NCBI RefSeq assembly: GCF_003113265.1 | Contig: NZ_PUIV01000001.1 | Coordinates: 62,001-126,000, forward strand | DNA from: Methylosinus sporium | GTDB taxonomy: Bacteria; Pseudomonadota; Alphaproteobacteria; Rhizobiales; Beijerinckiaceae | Reading direction: 5' to 3' | Length of the DNA: 64,000 nucleotides | Part shown: in pieces, positions 26,419 through 36,002 of the stretch | Position numbering within the stretch: position 1 is the stretch's first letter | Layout: each line of letters begins with the position of its first letter | Translations under genes and position numbers: made by a program | Notes under the pieces: generated by a model | Databases searched by the model: none | What the model was told of the DNA's origin: nothing | Seen by the model: the letters and a program-made list of their open reading frames with translations, nothing else

Positions 26419-27387
26419 TCACGAGAGGCGACACATTTCCGAGGTTTTCGTAGTGATTTTTGCCCGCGTCGCGGCGAACAGAAACTTCCGGTGGGTTTTT
26501 ACGACCTTTCCCTGAGCGATATCGCGGAACGCGAGCGTCCATGCGATCGGCCAAATCGAAGCAATCAGCCACGCGGGCGAATTCGAGCTCCACAAACTCA
26601 GAGCCTCCATCGGTCCGACTTCGCCGTGAAAGCAATATCGAAGAAAGGTGATCGCCCGCCATAGGCGCTGACCCGAGCTCCGCGGATAGCGCGCGAGATT
26701 TCGCTCGCATATGGCCAAAGCGTATGCGCGGCCACGCGAATACTCCATCTTCCCGCTGAATGAGATGCATCCGGGCGCCTGATACTCGACGATCTTGACG
26801 ACCTCCGGACACGGCCTCGCCTTTCGGTTTCCGATCGTCGTCCAAACGACTCCTTCGGGAATGACGAAGTCGACCTCCGGGAAGGGATGCGCTTTCAAAG
26901 CGTCGGCGCGTGCGAAGAGCGCGAGATCGCCGACGACCTTGTGGCGCTCCGAAAGATCGTTCCAGCTGCAATCGGAATCCGGCAACACCGATGGCGTCAC
27001 CCCGAGATTGTCGGAACAGAGCGCGGTCACGCCGACGAAATCGTCTCTTTCGTCCTCCGGAATGGACATCCAGACAGAGACGAGCCGCTCGAGCGCATGC
27101 GGCAGAAAATAATCGTCGGAGTCGCACCAGATGATGAATTCGCCGCGAGCCCGCTTGATCGCCTCATTGTCCATGCGCGCCTTGCCGACACGCTCGCTCG
27201 CGCTGATGACGGTGATGGGAAAGCGCGACTTTTCCGCCAGATCGCGCAATTTGGCGTCCGTGCCGTCCGTCGACCCGTCGTCGGCGACAATCCATTCGAA
27301 GTTGCGGTAGGTCTGGCGGTCGAGCCCGCGCCAGACACGCTCGAGATAGCCGCCGCGGTTCAAGGTCGGCGTAACGACGCTAATCAT
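26419..27387 (-). CDS. Glycosyltransferase family 2
   Basis: A 322-residue GT-A family 2 enzyme. The N-terminal nucleotide site is textbook: ISVVTPTLNRGGYLERVWRGLDRQTYRNFEWIVADDGSTDGT, with FIIWCDSDDYFLPHALERL as the DxD strand. A C-terminal part of about 120 residues is less conserved and lacks membrane segments. Its ATG lies eight bases inside the end of the preceding family 2 gene (27380-27387), indicating coupling. Confidence 0.9.
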   Translation of the reverse strand: MISVVTPTLNRGGYLERVWRGLDRQTYRNFEWIVADDGSTDGTDAKLRDLAEKSRFPITVISASERVGKARMDNEAIKRARGEFIIWCDSDDYFLPHALERLVSVWMSIPEDERDDFVGVTALCSDNLGVTPSVLPDSDCSWNDLSERHKVVGDLALFARADALKAHPFPEVDFVIPEGVVWTTIGNRKARPCPEVVKIVEYQAPGCISFSGKMEYSRGRAYALAICERNLARYPRSSGQRLWRAITFLRYCFHGEVGPMEALSLWSSNSPAWLIASIWPIAWTLAFRDIAQGKVVKTHRKFLFAATRAKITTKTSEMCRLS

Positions 27388-28462
27388 GCGTGGGGCTCCC
27401 GGCGGAAGCCAATCGCCTCAATAAATAAAGGCCGCCAAACGCAAACAACATGTCCTTGACGAAGGACTTTGCTCCGAGCGAGTGAAACGCTTTTCCAAAA
27501 TATGCATTTCTATATATGAGCTTCCAACAAATGGCTGCGCGATCGACATGCCCGGTTTTCCTGTATAGCGCGCCGCGCAGCGTCAAATTCTCCGATAAGA
27601 TCTGAAAGCGTGCGGCCGCCTCCGAGGCTCTCGAGGAAATCAACGGATCGCACGACGACTGCGCGATTTTTTTGAAGCAACTGCTCGTTTCCGCCGCCAT
27701 GTCGCCGGAAAAAATATAGTGCTCTGGATCTGTCGCAATCATGGATCGGCGCGCGCCGTCCAAGATAGATGTCCTTGTCGGAGTGCCGGTCGCCGATCGT
27801 CCATGCCGTCGCCAAATCGCCAAAGGCTCCGATACGAAAGCCATGTCGCCCATTGCGTTCGCCAAGATTCCTATCCAGAGATCATGTCCTGGCGGACCAT
27901 TGAAAATCGGCCAATACATGCGGGGCCTCAGCGAATGGTCTATAGACTTCGCCAGCCTGGCGTTGAAAACCGTCGAAAATCCGACACAGCCGAAAAATCC
28001 GTAATGCGTCGACCTGGACTTGTGCGCGTCGCGCGGGATGTCGGGCCATCTGGCTCCAGTCAAATTCAGCTTTTCATCTGAGACGAGGGACGTATGAGCG
28101 ATCCACATCAATTCGGCGCTCGAGGCCTCTCTCAGTTTTTTGGATAGGATCTCTATTTTCCTCGGCAGCCAGACATCATCCTGGTCACAAAAAGCGATCC
28201 AGTCGCCAGCACATCGGCTCGCCGCCCCAAGAAAATTATCGGCGTATCCGAGATTTTCATCGTTGACATATATCCGGACCGGAAATGGCGCGCGCTCCGC
28301 GAAATCTTCTACGATCGAAACCGTCGCGTCGGTCGAGCCGTCGTCGCATACGACGAGTTCATAAGGGGCGATCGTTTGCTTTGCCAGGCTCTCGAGCTGC
28401 TCGGAAATATATTTCCCGCCATTATAGGTCGCCATTGCGATGGAGATTTTGGGCGTCTTCAT
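27380..28462 (-). CDS. Glycosyltransferase family 2
   Basis: A 360-residue GT-A family 2 transferase, of the kind that adds rhamnose or other deoxysugars to surface polysaccharides. Motifs: ISIAMATYNGGKYISEQLESLAKQT, LVVCDDGSTDATVSIVEDFAE, LGYADNFLGAASRCAGDWIAFCDQDDVWLPRKIE. It follows the SAM methyltransferase after nine bases and overlaps the next family 2 gene by eight. Base composition is somewhat lower in GC than the flanking genes. Substrate unknown. Confidence 0.9.
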   Translation of the reverse strand: MKTPKISIAMATYNGGKYISEQLESLAKQTIAPYELVVCDDGSTDATVSIVEDFAERAPFPVRIYVNDENLGYADNFLGAASRCAGDWIAFCDQDDVWLPRKIEILSKKLREASSAELMWIAHTSLVSDEKLNLTGARWPDIPRDAHKSRSTHYGFFGCVGFSTVFNARLAKSIDHSLRPRMYWPIFNGPPGHDLWIGILANAMGDMAFVSEPLAIWRRHGRSATGTPTRTSILDGARRSMIATDPEHYIFSGDMAAETSSCFKKIAQSSCDPLISSRASEAAARFQILSENLTLRGALYRKTGHVDRAAICWKLIYRNAYFGKAFHSLGAKSFVKDMLFAFGGLYLLRRLASAGSPTHD

Positions 28463-28471
28463 AAGGAGACT

Positions 28472-29551
28472 CTATCTCTTGAAAGCGACGAAGGTCAGAA
28501 ATTCCCTGACAGATGGGACGATCCTCTGCGCAATCTCGTTTTTCGTCACCATTAGGCTCTGCCCGACGCTCAATTCGACGCCTGCGCCAACGGGAAGAGC
28601 CCGCCGAATAGCTTCGCTCGCCTTGGTGATCGAAGCGAGCGACATCGCGCCGCCTCGATCGGCGATGCGGGCGAAGCCCGCGTCGTGAAGCGCCATCGTC
28701 AAGGATCTCGAATTGAAAAGCACGAGATGGCGGGGCGGCTCCAGCCCGCGCCAATCGCGGCCATAGCGTCGATGGCCGAGGCTGTCTATGTTCGGCGTCT
28801 CCAGCCAAAGCCGTCCGTCCGGCTTCAACAAGCGATTGCACATCTTCAAGACGGCGATCGGATCGTGCAGATGTTCTATCACGTGATTCATCGTGATGAC
28901 GTCGAACGATCCGCTTTCGTCGCAAAACTGCTCCGCTCCGCCCAGGCGGACATTCGATCCTTGCCGGACGCAAGTCTCCACCGCCTCGGGATCCGGATCG
29001 ACGCCGAATGTCTCCCAGCCACAGGATCCGGCAATTCGGAGAAACGCGCCATTCCCGCAACCTATGTCCAGCACCTTTCCGACTCGACGTCGAGGCGGCA
29101 AATGGCGGTACTCTTGATGGAGGCGATCTCGCTGCGTTCTCGCAACAGACAATGCGAGCACGCCGAGTCTGCTGGCAGGTTGCTCATTGGTCGAGAAGCG
29201 CCAATTCGTGTAGCCATTCACGAGACGTCGGCGAATTTTCCGAAACGAGCTCAGATCGGCGTAATCTGCTTTCGGCGCCGCCTCGCCATGCGTGTAATAG
29301 GTCGCGTAGGCGAGATGGATCGACGCTGGCGATGGGCGCGGATCGAGATAGGCGGAGCCACATGCCGAGCAGCGCCAGGACGTCCATTTGCCCGGCGCGC
29401 AAAAAAACACATTGTCGACCAAGTCTCGATAGAGCGCCGAGCGCTCCGAGGCCCCGCATACTGGACAAGTCTGCTGAGATTGCAGTTCGTTTTCCGGCCA
29501 TGGAATGTCCGATGGCGGAACTTTGCGCTCGTCCAATGCTGTCGCAGACAT
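28472..29551 (-). CDS. Class I SAM-dependent methyltransferase with N-terminal zinc-ribbon-like motif
   Basis: A 359-residue methyltransferase. The N-terminus has two CxxC pairs, CPVCG (about 31-35) and CSACG (about 62-66), which look like a small zinc ribbon. Next is a Methyltransf_23-type domain: VLDIGCGNGAFLRIAGSCGWETFGVDPD and FDVITMNHVIEHLHDPIAVLKMCNRLLKPDGRLWLETPN. This composite architecture is frequent in surface-polysaccharide loci and in C-methyltransferases. It probably methylates a sugar nucleotide or the growing repeat. The substrate is not recognisable. Confidence 0.88.
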   Translation of the reverse strand: MSATALDERKVPPSDIPWPENELQSQQTCPVCGASERSALYRDLVDNVFFCAPGKWTSWRCSACGSAYLDPRPSPASIHLAYATYYTHGEAAPKADYADLSSFRKIRRRLVNGYTNWRFSTNEQPASRLGVLALSVARTQRDRLHQEYRHLPPRRRVGKVLDIGCGNGAFLRIAGSCGWETFGVDPDPEAVETCVRQGSNVRLGGAEQFCDESGSFDVITMNHVIEHLHDPIAVLKMCNRLLKPDGRLWLETPNIDSLGHRRYGRDWRGLEPPRHLVLFNSRSLTMALHDAGFARIADRGGAMSLASITKASEAIRRALPVGAGVELSVGQSLMVTKNEIAQRIVPSVREFLTFVAFKR

Positions 29552-29614
29552 CGTGTGCTGCCTCTTTCGATTTCGCGATCGTTCTCGAACGAGGCGGGAT
29601 CCGCGTCTTCGGCG

Positions 29615-30253
29615 TCAATGCGCGCGACGCACTTCGACGCCGAGCTCCGCCGCTATCGCCGCGCCCTGTTTTCCTGTGAGAAGCAGCGCGGCGCTCAAAT
29701 CCTCTCGCGTGTCGCTCTTTGCCAGCGCGAGAGACGCGCGCAGCGCGACGCGCCGCGGCGCGCCGATCCACCACCAGCCGCCCGTCAGGTCGCCGATGAG
29801 CGCGCTGCGGCTCGCGGGCGGAAGAACAGGCCAGAGCGGCAGAGCGAAAACCGCGCGCTCGGCCATCAGTCGCGCCTCATGGGGCGCGCTCAAATAGGAC
29901 ATGGCGAGCGCGCTGAGAATTTTTTCGTTCGAGGCCCCGAGTTCGAGCCGAGCGGCGGCGAGTCCGAGCCATGCGTTGCTGTTCAGGGGCGTCGCGAGGA
30001 GAAGCGCGGTGAATTGCTCCGCGCGGCGCGCCGCGTCGCCCGTCTTATCGAGCTCGACGCTCTTGGCGCGCGCCAGATAGCCGACCATGGGATCATTCGA
30101 GAACGGCGTGAGCTCTTCGCCCACCTCGTCGGCGTTCAGCGTCGCTTCCGCGACCGCGTAACGCAGCAGGCGAGCCGATTGCGATATCGTGAGCAGGCAC
30201 AAAACGACGCCCGTCAGCGATGTGCAGACGTGCGGCGTTCTCCGGCGTATCAT
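29615..30253 (-). CDS. Membrane-anchored TPR-like protein next to Wzc
   Basis: A 212-residue protein with an N-terminal hydrophobic segment (CTSLTGVVLCLLTISQSARLL) that could be a signal anchor. Helical, TPR-like repeats follow (ARRAEQFTALLLATPLNSNAWLGLAAARLELG, SYLSAPHEARLMAERAVFALPLWP). Proteins like this accompany Wzy/Wzc genes in alphaproteobacterial polysaccharide loci, and may assist chain-length control or assembly. The ATG overlaps the wzc stop by four bases, so it is coupled to the kinase. No catalytic motif seen. Confidence 0.65.
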   Translation of the reverse strand: MIRRRTPHVCTSLTGVVLCLLTISQSARLLRYAVAEATLNADEVGEELTPFSNDPMVGYLARAKSVELDKTGDAARRAEQFTALLLATPLNSNAWLGLAAARLELGASNEKILSALAMSYLSAPHEARLMAERAVFALPLWPVLPPASRSALIGDLTGGWWWIGAPRRVALRASLALAKSDTREDLSAALLLTGKQGAAIAAELGVEVRRAH

Positions 30254-32487
30254 TCCGTGTAATACTGATTGTAGTCGCGGACGCCGTAATAATAGGAATA
30301 GGCGTGCTTCCCGTATTTCTGCGCCTGAGCGTCGATCACCTGATTGAAAACGATTCCGGCGACCTTGCTGTGTCCGCCAAATCGATCGACCGAATGCGCG
30401 ACCATCTCGCGCACGGTGGAAGCCCAGCGGACGATATAGACGACCTTGTCGACGATCCGAGAGACGATCAAAGGATCGATGACCGGCCCGATCGGCGGAC
30501 TGTCGATGATGACGAGATCGAACTTCTCTCTAAAGGCCGCAATTAGAGCCTTCATCCTTTCAGAAGCGAGCAAATCGGAGGGATTTTGGGCTTTCCTCCC
30601 CGCAGGCAGGCCCCAAATTCGCAATTTGTCGTCATAGATCAGCACGGACTGCAGCTCGGCGTCGCCCAAGAGATAGTCGACCAGTCCCGATTTTTTCTCC
30701 GCCTTCAAGGAATGAGACACGGAAGGTTGGCGCAGGTCGCCGTCGATCAGCAGCACTTTGACGCCGGACTGAGCCGCCGAGGCCGCAAATCCCAATGCCA
30801 AAGTCGATTTGCCTTCCTTCGGGATGGTCGATGTGAATTGGAGAACCTTCGGCGGATGGTCGACATCGCACATTTGAACGGCGCCGCGAAGGGAGCGAAA
30901 CGCTTCGTTGAAACGCGACAACGGCTTGACTGCCAAATATTCGGGGATGCTCAGAGCCGAGCCGTCCACGATGAGCTCGCGCGCATCTATCTTCGAAAAT
31001 GAAGCGAGCAAAGGCAGCGCGAGCGCGTCCTCCACCTCGCGGGGAGTCATGAAGCCGTTGCTGAGCTTCTCGAGCGCAAAAGCCCCTACGCCGCCTATCG
31101 CCAAGCCTCCGGCGAGCGCTCCCAACAATATGAGCATCTTTTTAGGATAGGAGGGGCCCCCCGGCGGCATCGCCGGCGTTATCACCCGGGCATCGCGCGC
31201 TTCGAAAGTAGACTGCTCTTGCGTGATCTTGGCGCGCTGCAGGAAATCCTCGAACATGCTCTTATTCACGGCGGCAGTGCGCTCGAGCTCGCGCAGCGTT
31301 ATCGCATTGGTCGCGTCGAGATCGGTCTGTCCCGTGGCCTCCCGCAGCGTTCGCTCCACGGCGTCCTGCCGCGCCTTCGCAAATTCGAAGTCGTTGCGGA
31401 TATTCGCTGCGACGCGTTGAATTTCTGCGGCGACGCTCCGCCGAACATCGGCGATCTGGGCGCGCAGATTGACGACGGCCGGGTGATTGCCGCTATAGCG
31501 GGCGAGCAGATCCGCCTCCTGCCGCGAAAGGTCGGCCAGCTGCTTTCGGAGATCCCCCAGCGAGCCGGAGTTCGCGACATCCGGGAGGCCGGCGATATTG
31601 TCGCCGCGTGCTTCGATCTTATGCAAAATATCGAGCCGCGCCTTTTTCTCGGCGGTTTCCGACCTCGCCCCGACCAGCCGCGCATTCAACTGCCCGAGTT
31701 GCTCCTGGCTGAGAGACGTATACGACGTCGCGCCGGACAGGTTGTTCTCCGCACGAAATCGCGCAACAGCCTCCTCTGATGCGCGCAACTGTTGCCGCAG
31801 CTCCGCAATTCGATCTGCGAGCCATGCGGAAGCGCGTTGCGCCGCGTCGAAGCGAGCGTCGAGCTTGTCCACGACATAGGCGTCGGCGACTGCATTGGCG
31901 AGTCGAGCGGCCTTTGCGGGATCGGGCGATGTGAAGGCGATCGTCAGCACCAATCCCTCGCCTTGCGCGCGGGTCACCGCGAGCGACCTTTTCACCGCCT
32001 CTACCGCCCGATGGAGACGAGCCGCGCTGGCGATCGCATCATCGCTCGCTCGGCCCGCCGCCTTCTGTTCCGGCGGCGAAAAAAGCGCCCGAATCGACGC
32101 GAGCGCGCCGGTGCCGACGACCGCGTCGACGCCGAATTCCGGATCGCCGACGAGATGCTCCTTCTCGACCACGCGCCGCAACAAGGCTGTCGAGCGAATA
32201 ATCGAAATCTGACTTTCCAGGGCGAATTGATCATAGGCCATTTCGGTCAGAAACGCTTCCTGTCCCGCGATCTTTTCCTTGCGTGGATCGAGCAGCATCT
32301 GCGCGCTCGCGGTGTAGAGAGGCGTCTGCCGCGCAACGTAGACGGCGGCCGCGAGCACGACGAAGGCGGCGACGCTGGCGATGAATTTCCAGCGACGCCA
32401 AAGAAAGTTGACGACGTCGCGAAAATCGAGCCCGCTGGTCTCTTCGGCCATGGCGGACGCCCGCGGCATGTTGTGCGTGTCTAGCAC
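30250..32487 (-). CDS. Polysaccharide co-polymerase / tyrosine autokinase (Wzc/ExoP-type)
   Basis: A 745-residue BY-kinase that controls chain length and export in Wzx/Wzy systems. The N-terminal Wzz domain has a membrane helix (WKFIASVAAFVVLAAAVYV), a long periplasmic coiled-coil (about 190-420) and a second helix (KKMLILLGALAGGLAIGGVG). The cytoplasmic kinase has Walker A STIPKEGKST, Walker A' VLLIDGDLRQP and Walker B DLVIIDSPP. The tail is tyrosine-rich, with eight tyrosines in the last 22 residues, the usual autophosphorylation cluster. A GTG at 32487 with GAGGG five bases upstream is the start. It pairs with the OPX lipoprotein of the same operon. Confidence 0.95.
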   Translation of the reverse strand: MLDTHNMPRASAMAEETSGLDFRDVVNFLWRRWKFIASVAAFVVLAAAVYVARQTPLYTASAQMLLDPRKEKIAGQEAFLTEMAYDQFALESQISIIRSTALLRRVVEKEHLVGDPEFGVDAVVGTGALASIRALFSPPEQKAAGRASDDAIASAARLHRAVEAVKRSLAVTRAQGEGLVLTIAFTSPDPAKAARLANAVADAYVVDKLDARFDAAQRASAWLADRIAELRQQLRASEEAVARFRAENNLSGATSYTSLSQEQLGQLNARLVGARSETAEKKARLDILHKIEARGDNIAGLPDVANSGSLGDLRKQLADLSRQEADLLARYSGNHPAVVNLRAQIADVRRSVAAEIQRVAANIRNDFEFAKARQDAVERTLREATGQTDLDATNAITLRELERTAAVNKSMFEDFLQRAKITQEQSTFEARDARVITPAMPPGGPSYPKKMLILLGALAGGLAIGGVGAFALEKLSNGFMTPREVEDALALPLLASFSKIDARELIVDGSALSIPEYLAVKPLSRFNEAFRSLRGAVQMCDVDHPPKVLQFTSTIPKEGKSTLALGFAASAAQSGVKVLLIDGDLRQPSVSHSLKAEKKSGLVDYLLGDAELQSVLIYDDKLRIWGLPAGRKAQNPSDLLASERMKALIAAFREKFDLVIIDSPPIGPVIDPLIVSRIVDKVVYIVRWASTVREMVAHSVDRFGGHSKVAGIVFNQVIDAQAQKYGKHAYSYYYGVRDYNQYYTE

Positions 32488-32496
32488 GGCGCCCTC

Positions 32497-33906
32497 TCAT
32501 CTTCGGTCATCGTCGAAGCTCCGTGTCGTTCGATTTGCAATCGTATGGCGGGAGCTCTCCGATTGAGCGACGCCGATTCCGAGAATTGCCGAATAGGTCA
32601 AAGCGATCGCGTCGATCTGAATGCTGAAATCGACGAGCGCGTGACTCCAGACGAGCAGAGACGCACATGCCGCGACGAGCGCCGGCGTCTCGTTTCGTCG
32701 TCGCCCTATCGCGCCGGCGAAACACTTACCGACCAGCAGGGCCGTCGCTCCTATGCACGCCGATCCGAATATCAGCCCTAAGCCCTGCCATGTTTCGAGA
32801 TATGTCTGATGCGCCTTGTCCCACACCTCGAAGGCGCTGATCGAACGATCGCGATACATGGGAAAGGCGTCGACGAAAGCTCCGTAGCCGAGGCCCAGAA
32901 TCGGATTATCGAAAATCGAGCGAACGACCATGGAGTAGACGGACAATCTATTCGTATCGAAAATTCCGCCGGACGATATGCGCCCGACGACGAGATCGCC
33001 ATAGAAGAAAAATCCGGCGACGAGCACGAACGTCATCAGAATGATCGCCTCGATCGGCGCATTGCGACGTCGGCGACTTCTCGCAGCCGCGAGGATCGGA
33101 AAAGCGATGAATGCGAGGAGCGTCGAGATCACGCCTCCGCGCGAGCCGGAACCGAGAAGCGCGACCAGGCTGAGCAGCCCGCCCCCGAGGATGCGCCATG
33201 CATCGCGTCCCGTCGCTTCGATCAGTCTGGTGAGGCGATAGGTCCAGACCTCCGTGAGGTCTCGCGCAGAGCGCCCGAGCGAGTTCAGGAACAGCCCGCA
33301 TGTGACGATCAGCCCGAGGCCTGCATAGGTGGCGAAATTGTTGCGATTGACGAAAGTTGATCGGACCGAAAAGCCGCCGTCTGAAACGCCGAAAAATGGA
33401 ATCGCGCCTCCGAAGAAAGCGGAAAGAACGATTCCATAAGCGGAATAGGCCGCGACTATCGAGGCTATGGCGTTCAACAGTCCTTGCGCGCGCTCCTCAT
33501 TGCGGCCGATTTGCAGGGAGAGCCAAAAAACGCTGCCGATCGTGACCAGACGTAAGGTCGAGATCATGCCGAGGCCGGGATTCACGGAGATGGTTCCGGC
33601 GACCGCCCGCCCCAGAGCGTCGGACGTCATAGCCCATATCGGATGCGCGAGCGACGGAGCGAGCGCGGGCGAGGACTGAATGATCGCCCAGCATAGAGCT
33701 GCGCCGAAAAGAGCGACAGAGACGCCGACCCGTCCGATCGCGATCGGATGACGGCGTCCCGTCGAGAGCAGATAGCCCTCGTAAATGAGCATGAGCGAAG
33801 GAAAGAAGACGCCGTTCACACTCCATGGCGGCAAGCGATTGCCGCCGAGCCAGAACGGCGCCCATGCGAGTCCGGCTGCGAGAGCGATCGCGAGACCGGT
33901 TTCCAC
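32497..33906 (-). CDS. O-antigen ligase / Wzy-type polymerase family protein
   Basis: A polytopic membrane protein of 469 residues or more, with about eleven hydrophobic segments. The Wzy_C/WaaL core is visible: SVRSTFVNRNNFATYAGLGLI, LLGSGSRGGVISTLLAFIAF, the periplasmic loop NPILGLGYGAFVDAFPMYRD, and AHQTYLETWQGLGLIF with the catalytic-type histidine. In Wzx/Wzy loci this is the likely polymerase. The frame given begins at a GTG. The same frame stays open upstream to about 34050 with plausible residues, and a CTG at 34002 has GGAG eight bases before it, so the protein may be longer at the N-terminus. Confidence 0.85.
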   Translation of the reverse strand: METGLAIALAAGLAWAPFWLGGNRLPPWSVNGVFFPSLMLIYEGYLLSTGRRHPIAIGRVGVSVALFGAALCWAIIQSSPALAPSLAHPIWAMTSDALGRAVAGTISVNPGLGMISTLRLVTIGSVFWLSLQIGRNEERAQGLLNAIASIVAAYSAYGIVLSAFFGGAIPFFGVSDGGFSVRSTFVNRNNFATYAGLGLIVTCGLFLNSLGRSARDLTEVWTYRLTRLIEATGRDAWRILGGGLLSLVALLGSGSRGGVISTLLAFIAFPILAAARSRRRRNAPIEAIILMTFVLVAGFFFYGDLVVGRISSGGIFDTNRLSVYSMVVRSIFDNPILGLGYGAFVDAFPMYRDRSISAFEVWDKAHQTYLETWQGLGLIFGSACIGATALLVGKCFAGAIGRRRNETPALVAACASLLVWSHALVDFSIQIDAIALTYSAILGIGVAQSESSRHTIANRTTRSFDDDRR

Positions 33907-34042
33907 CGGCTCTGCTGTCCGAGCGGCGTCGCCTCGAAGGCGATCCTCCGGCGCTTTTACGCCGATCCGAGTGATTTGCGATGTCTCGGGCGGATCGCTC
34001 AGATCGATTGCTCCATGGCGCCGCTGGTCCGAAACGAAGCGC

Positions 34043-34537
34043 TCAATTCGGGCTGACGTTCGGCGGAACCACGAGCCCCCCGCCGCCGCCGCTGGACGAA
34101 AATCCGCCCTCGCTCAAAAATTGCGATGCCGAGTTCGCCGAACCATCCGCATTTTGCTGCGCGGAGACCGCCGCCAACACTGCGGCCAAAGTCTTGTTCG
34201 CGAGTCGAAGCGCCTGCCGTACCTGCGCCGCGCCTTCTCGGTTGCTTTGATCCAGATCCCTCAGCGCCTGCAAAATTCCGAGAGCGATCGCCCCCGCTTG
34301 TTCTGCGTTCGCCTTATTGCCGGCCATAACCACGAGGTCCGCGGTCGCGGGATCATTCAGAAGAGCGCTTTTCACCTCGGCGGTGAGCGCCTCGCCCCCT
34401 TGGGGATATGTCGACAATAGACCAGCGATCGACGACGCCGTCGTCGATTCGGTCACATCTCGAGGCTGGCCGAAGGTTTCGGCGGAGACGCAAACGAGCA
34501 GCGCCGCAGACAATAGCGACAGCACGATATTTTTCAT
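34043..34537 (-). CDS. Small secreted protein of the polysaccharide locus, unknown function
   Basis: A 164-residue protein with a clear Sec signal peptide (MKNIVLSLLSAALLVCVSAETFG, cleavage likely after residue 22-23). The mature part is Ala/Ser/Gln-rich and helical, and the C-terminus is a disordered Ser/Gly run (FSSSGGGGG) ending VVPPNVSPN. No enzyme motif is visible. It lies between the outer-membrane barrel gene (25 bases) and the ligase gene in the same strand, so it probably works in the periplasm or outer membrane in polymer export or attachment. The ATG has GGGAGCG about six bases upstream. Confidence 0.72.
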   Translation of the reverse strand: MKNIVLSLLSAALLVCVSAETFGQPRDVTESTTASSIAGLLSTYPQGGEALTAEVKSALLNDPATADLVVMAGNKANAEQAGAIALGILQALRDLDQSNREGAAQVRQALRLANKTLAAVLAAVSAQQNADGSANSASQFLSEGGFSSSGGGGGLVVPPNVSPN

Positions 34538-34562
34538 TTTGCGCTCCCATTCGCGCCGAATG

Positions 34563-35927
34563 TCAATAACGATACGTCAATCCCGCCGTGACGAGGTTCT
34601 GAGCATAGCCATTCGGAGCGAATGGGTTCAGCAGCGGCCAAGCGTTCGAGCCGCCATAACCCATAGCCCGTGTGAATTGATAGTCGAACGTCAGGCTCAA
34701 ATTGCGCCAGAAATCGTAATTCAGATGCGCGCCCGCCGTCCAATTGAGGTTGAAGCCGCCGCCGTTCCACCACCCGTCGTTCAACCAGCGACTTTCGCCA
34801 TAGCCGCCGCGCAGGCTCGCCGACCAATAGGGCGACAGCGCATACTCGGCCTGAGCCCGCGCCTGCCATGTTTTGCTCCCGGCGCCGGAGCCGATCTGCA
34901 GGCCGAAGAAATTGCCCGGCGCGCCCGATCCGATCGATTGATCGACGGACGTCGTCAAGGTCAAATAAGGAGTCGGACGATAGATCAGCCGAGCGCCGAA
35001 TGTCGGACTCGAGATCGCCGCGCCTGTCGCGACAGTGATTTGCTGGCTGTACCCACCGAAAATTTCGCCGCGGAGCAGTCCGTTCGGATCGGAACCGAGA
35101 CCGCCGATCACGCGATAGCCATTCGAATCCGACGTGGAAATTCGATAGCGGTTGATAACGGCGCCAGGCTCCGCAAAGGCATAGATCGATGGCGTCACCC
35201 AATAGCCGCCACGCAGCGATGCGACGTAGCTCGTCCCGGCCTGCCCGCGATTTTGGTTACCCGTGCTCGACGAGTCCCATGGGCGGCTATCGTAGAAGAT
35301 GTAATTGATTCCCGTCGCCCCCCCGAGGAACCAATGTCCAAAACTCTTTTGCACGGAAATCGAGCCATTGAACTGGTTGGCGTATTGTTGCTGACTAGAG
35401 ATCGTGCTGGCGTTTGGAATGACCGCCGACGAAAACAGGCCGAAGCTCGAGCCGAACAAACCGTTCTGACGCGTGTAGGAGCCGGTCACTTGCACGGTCA
35501 AATCCGGGAACGGTTTCCATAGGTGCCGCGCTCCCGCGCTCGCCGTCACATTCGTCGGCGAGGCATAGCCCGCCAGAGCGCCGGAACCGGGATAGATTTG
35601 CGCATCCGCGGAAAGAAGCAGCGCGGTGCTATGCAGACCATTGTCCAGAGAGCCTTGAACAGCGGGACGCAGGCGGACGCCCCAAGCGGACTTCCGGTCG
35701 ATCGGCGTCGCATAGATATTGTCGTTGAAGACCGCGCCCGCGAAAAAGTTCGGATAGAACATCCATCCCGCGATCGGAATTCCCTGCTCGGGATCGGGGC
35801 CGCTCGCTCCGCCGACAGTCGCGACGGCCTCGTCCGCCGCAGCGCTTCGATCGAGCGCGAGCGCCATCGACGCGCTTGCGGCGCCGATGAGAATGGCGAG
35901 GAATTTCGGTCTCGAGAGCCTCGGCAT
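34563..35927 (-). CDS. Outer-membrane beta-barrel protein of the polysaccharide operon
   Basis: A 454-residue protein with a signal peptide (KFLAILIGAASASMALALDRSAAADE). Alternating hydrophobic and polar strands follow all the way to an aromatic C-terminus, GLTYRY, the classical barrel-closing signature. Repeated Gly/aromatic strands (SLRGGYGESRWLND, LSLTFDYQFTRAMGYGG) fit a large 16-18-strand barrel. It is one gene downstream of the OPX lipoprotein. Such barrels can provide the outer-membrane pore when the OPX protein lacks its own membrane-spanning part. The ATG at 35927 gives the signal peptide; a longer frame starts at 35993. Confidence 0.85.
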   Translation of the reverse strand: MPRLSRPKFLAILIGAASASMALALDRSAAADEAVATVGGASGPDPEQGIPIAGWMFYPNFFAGAVFNDNIYATPIDRKSAWGVRLRPAVQGSLDNGLHSTALLLSADAQIYPGSGALAGYASPTNVTASAGARHLWKPFPDLTVQVTGSYTRQNGLFGSSFGLFSSAVIPNASTISSQQQYANQFNGSISVQKSFGHWFLGGATGINYIFYDSRPWDSSSTGNQNRGQAGTSYVASLRGGYWVTPSIYAFAEPGAVINRYRISTSDSNGYRVIGGLGSDPNGLLRGEIFGGYSQQITVATGAAISSPTFGARLIYRPTPYLTLTTSVDQSIGSGAPGNFFGLQIGSGAGSKTWQARAQAEYALSPYWSASLRGGYGESRWLNDGWWNGGGFNLNWTAGAHLNYDFWRNLSLTFDYQFTRAMGYGGSNAWPLLNPFAPNGYAQNLVTAGLTYRY

Positions 35928-36002
35928 GATAACCTGACTTAGGCGGCCCCTCGAAAATCGAAAGGCGAATGGACGCCGGCCGCGGCGCGCCATCCGGTCG
36001 GC

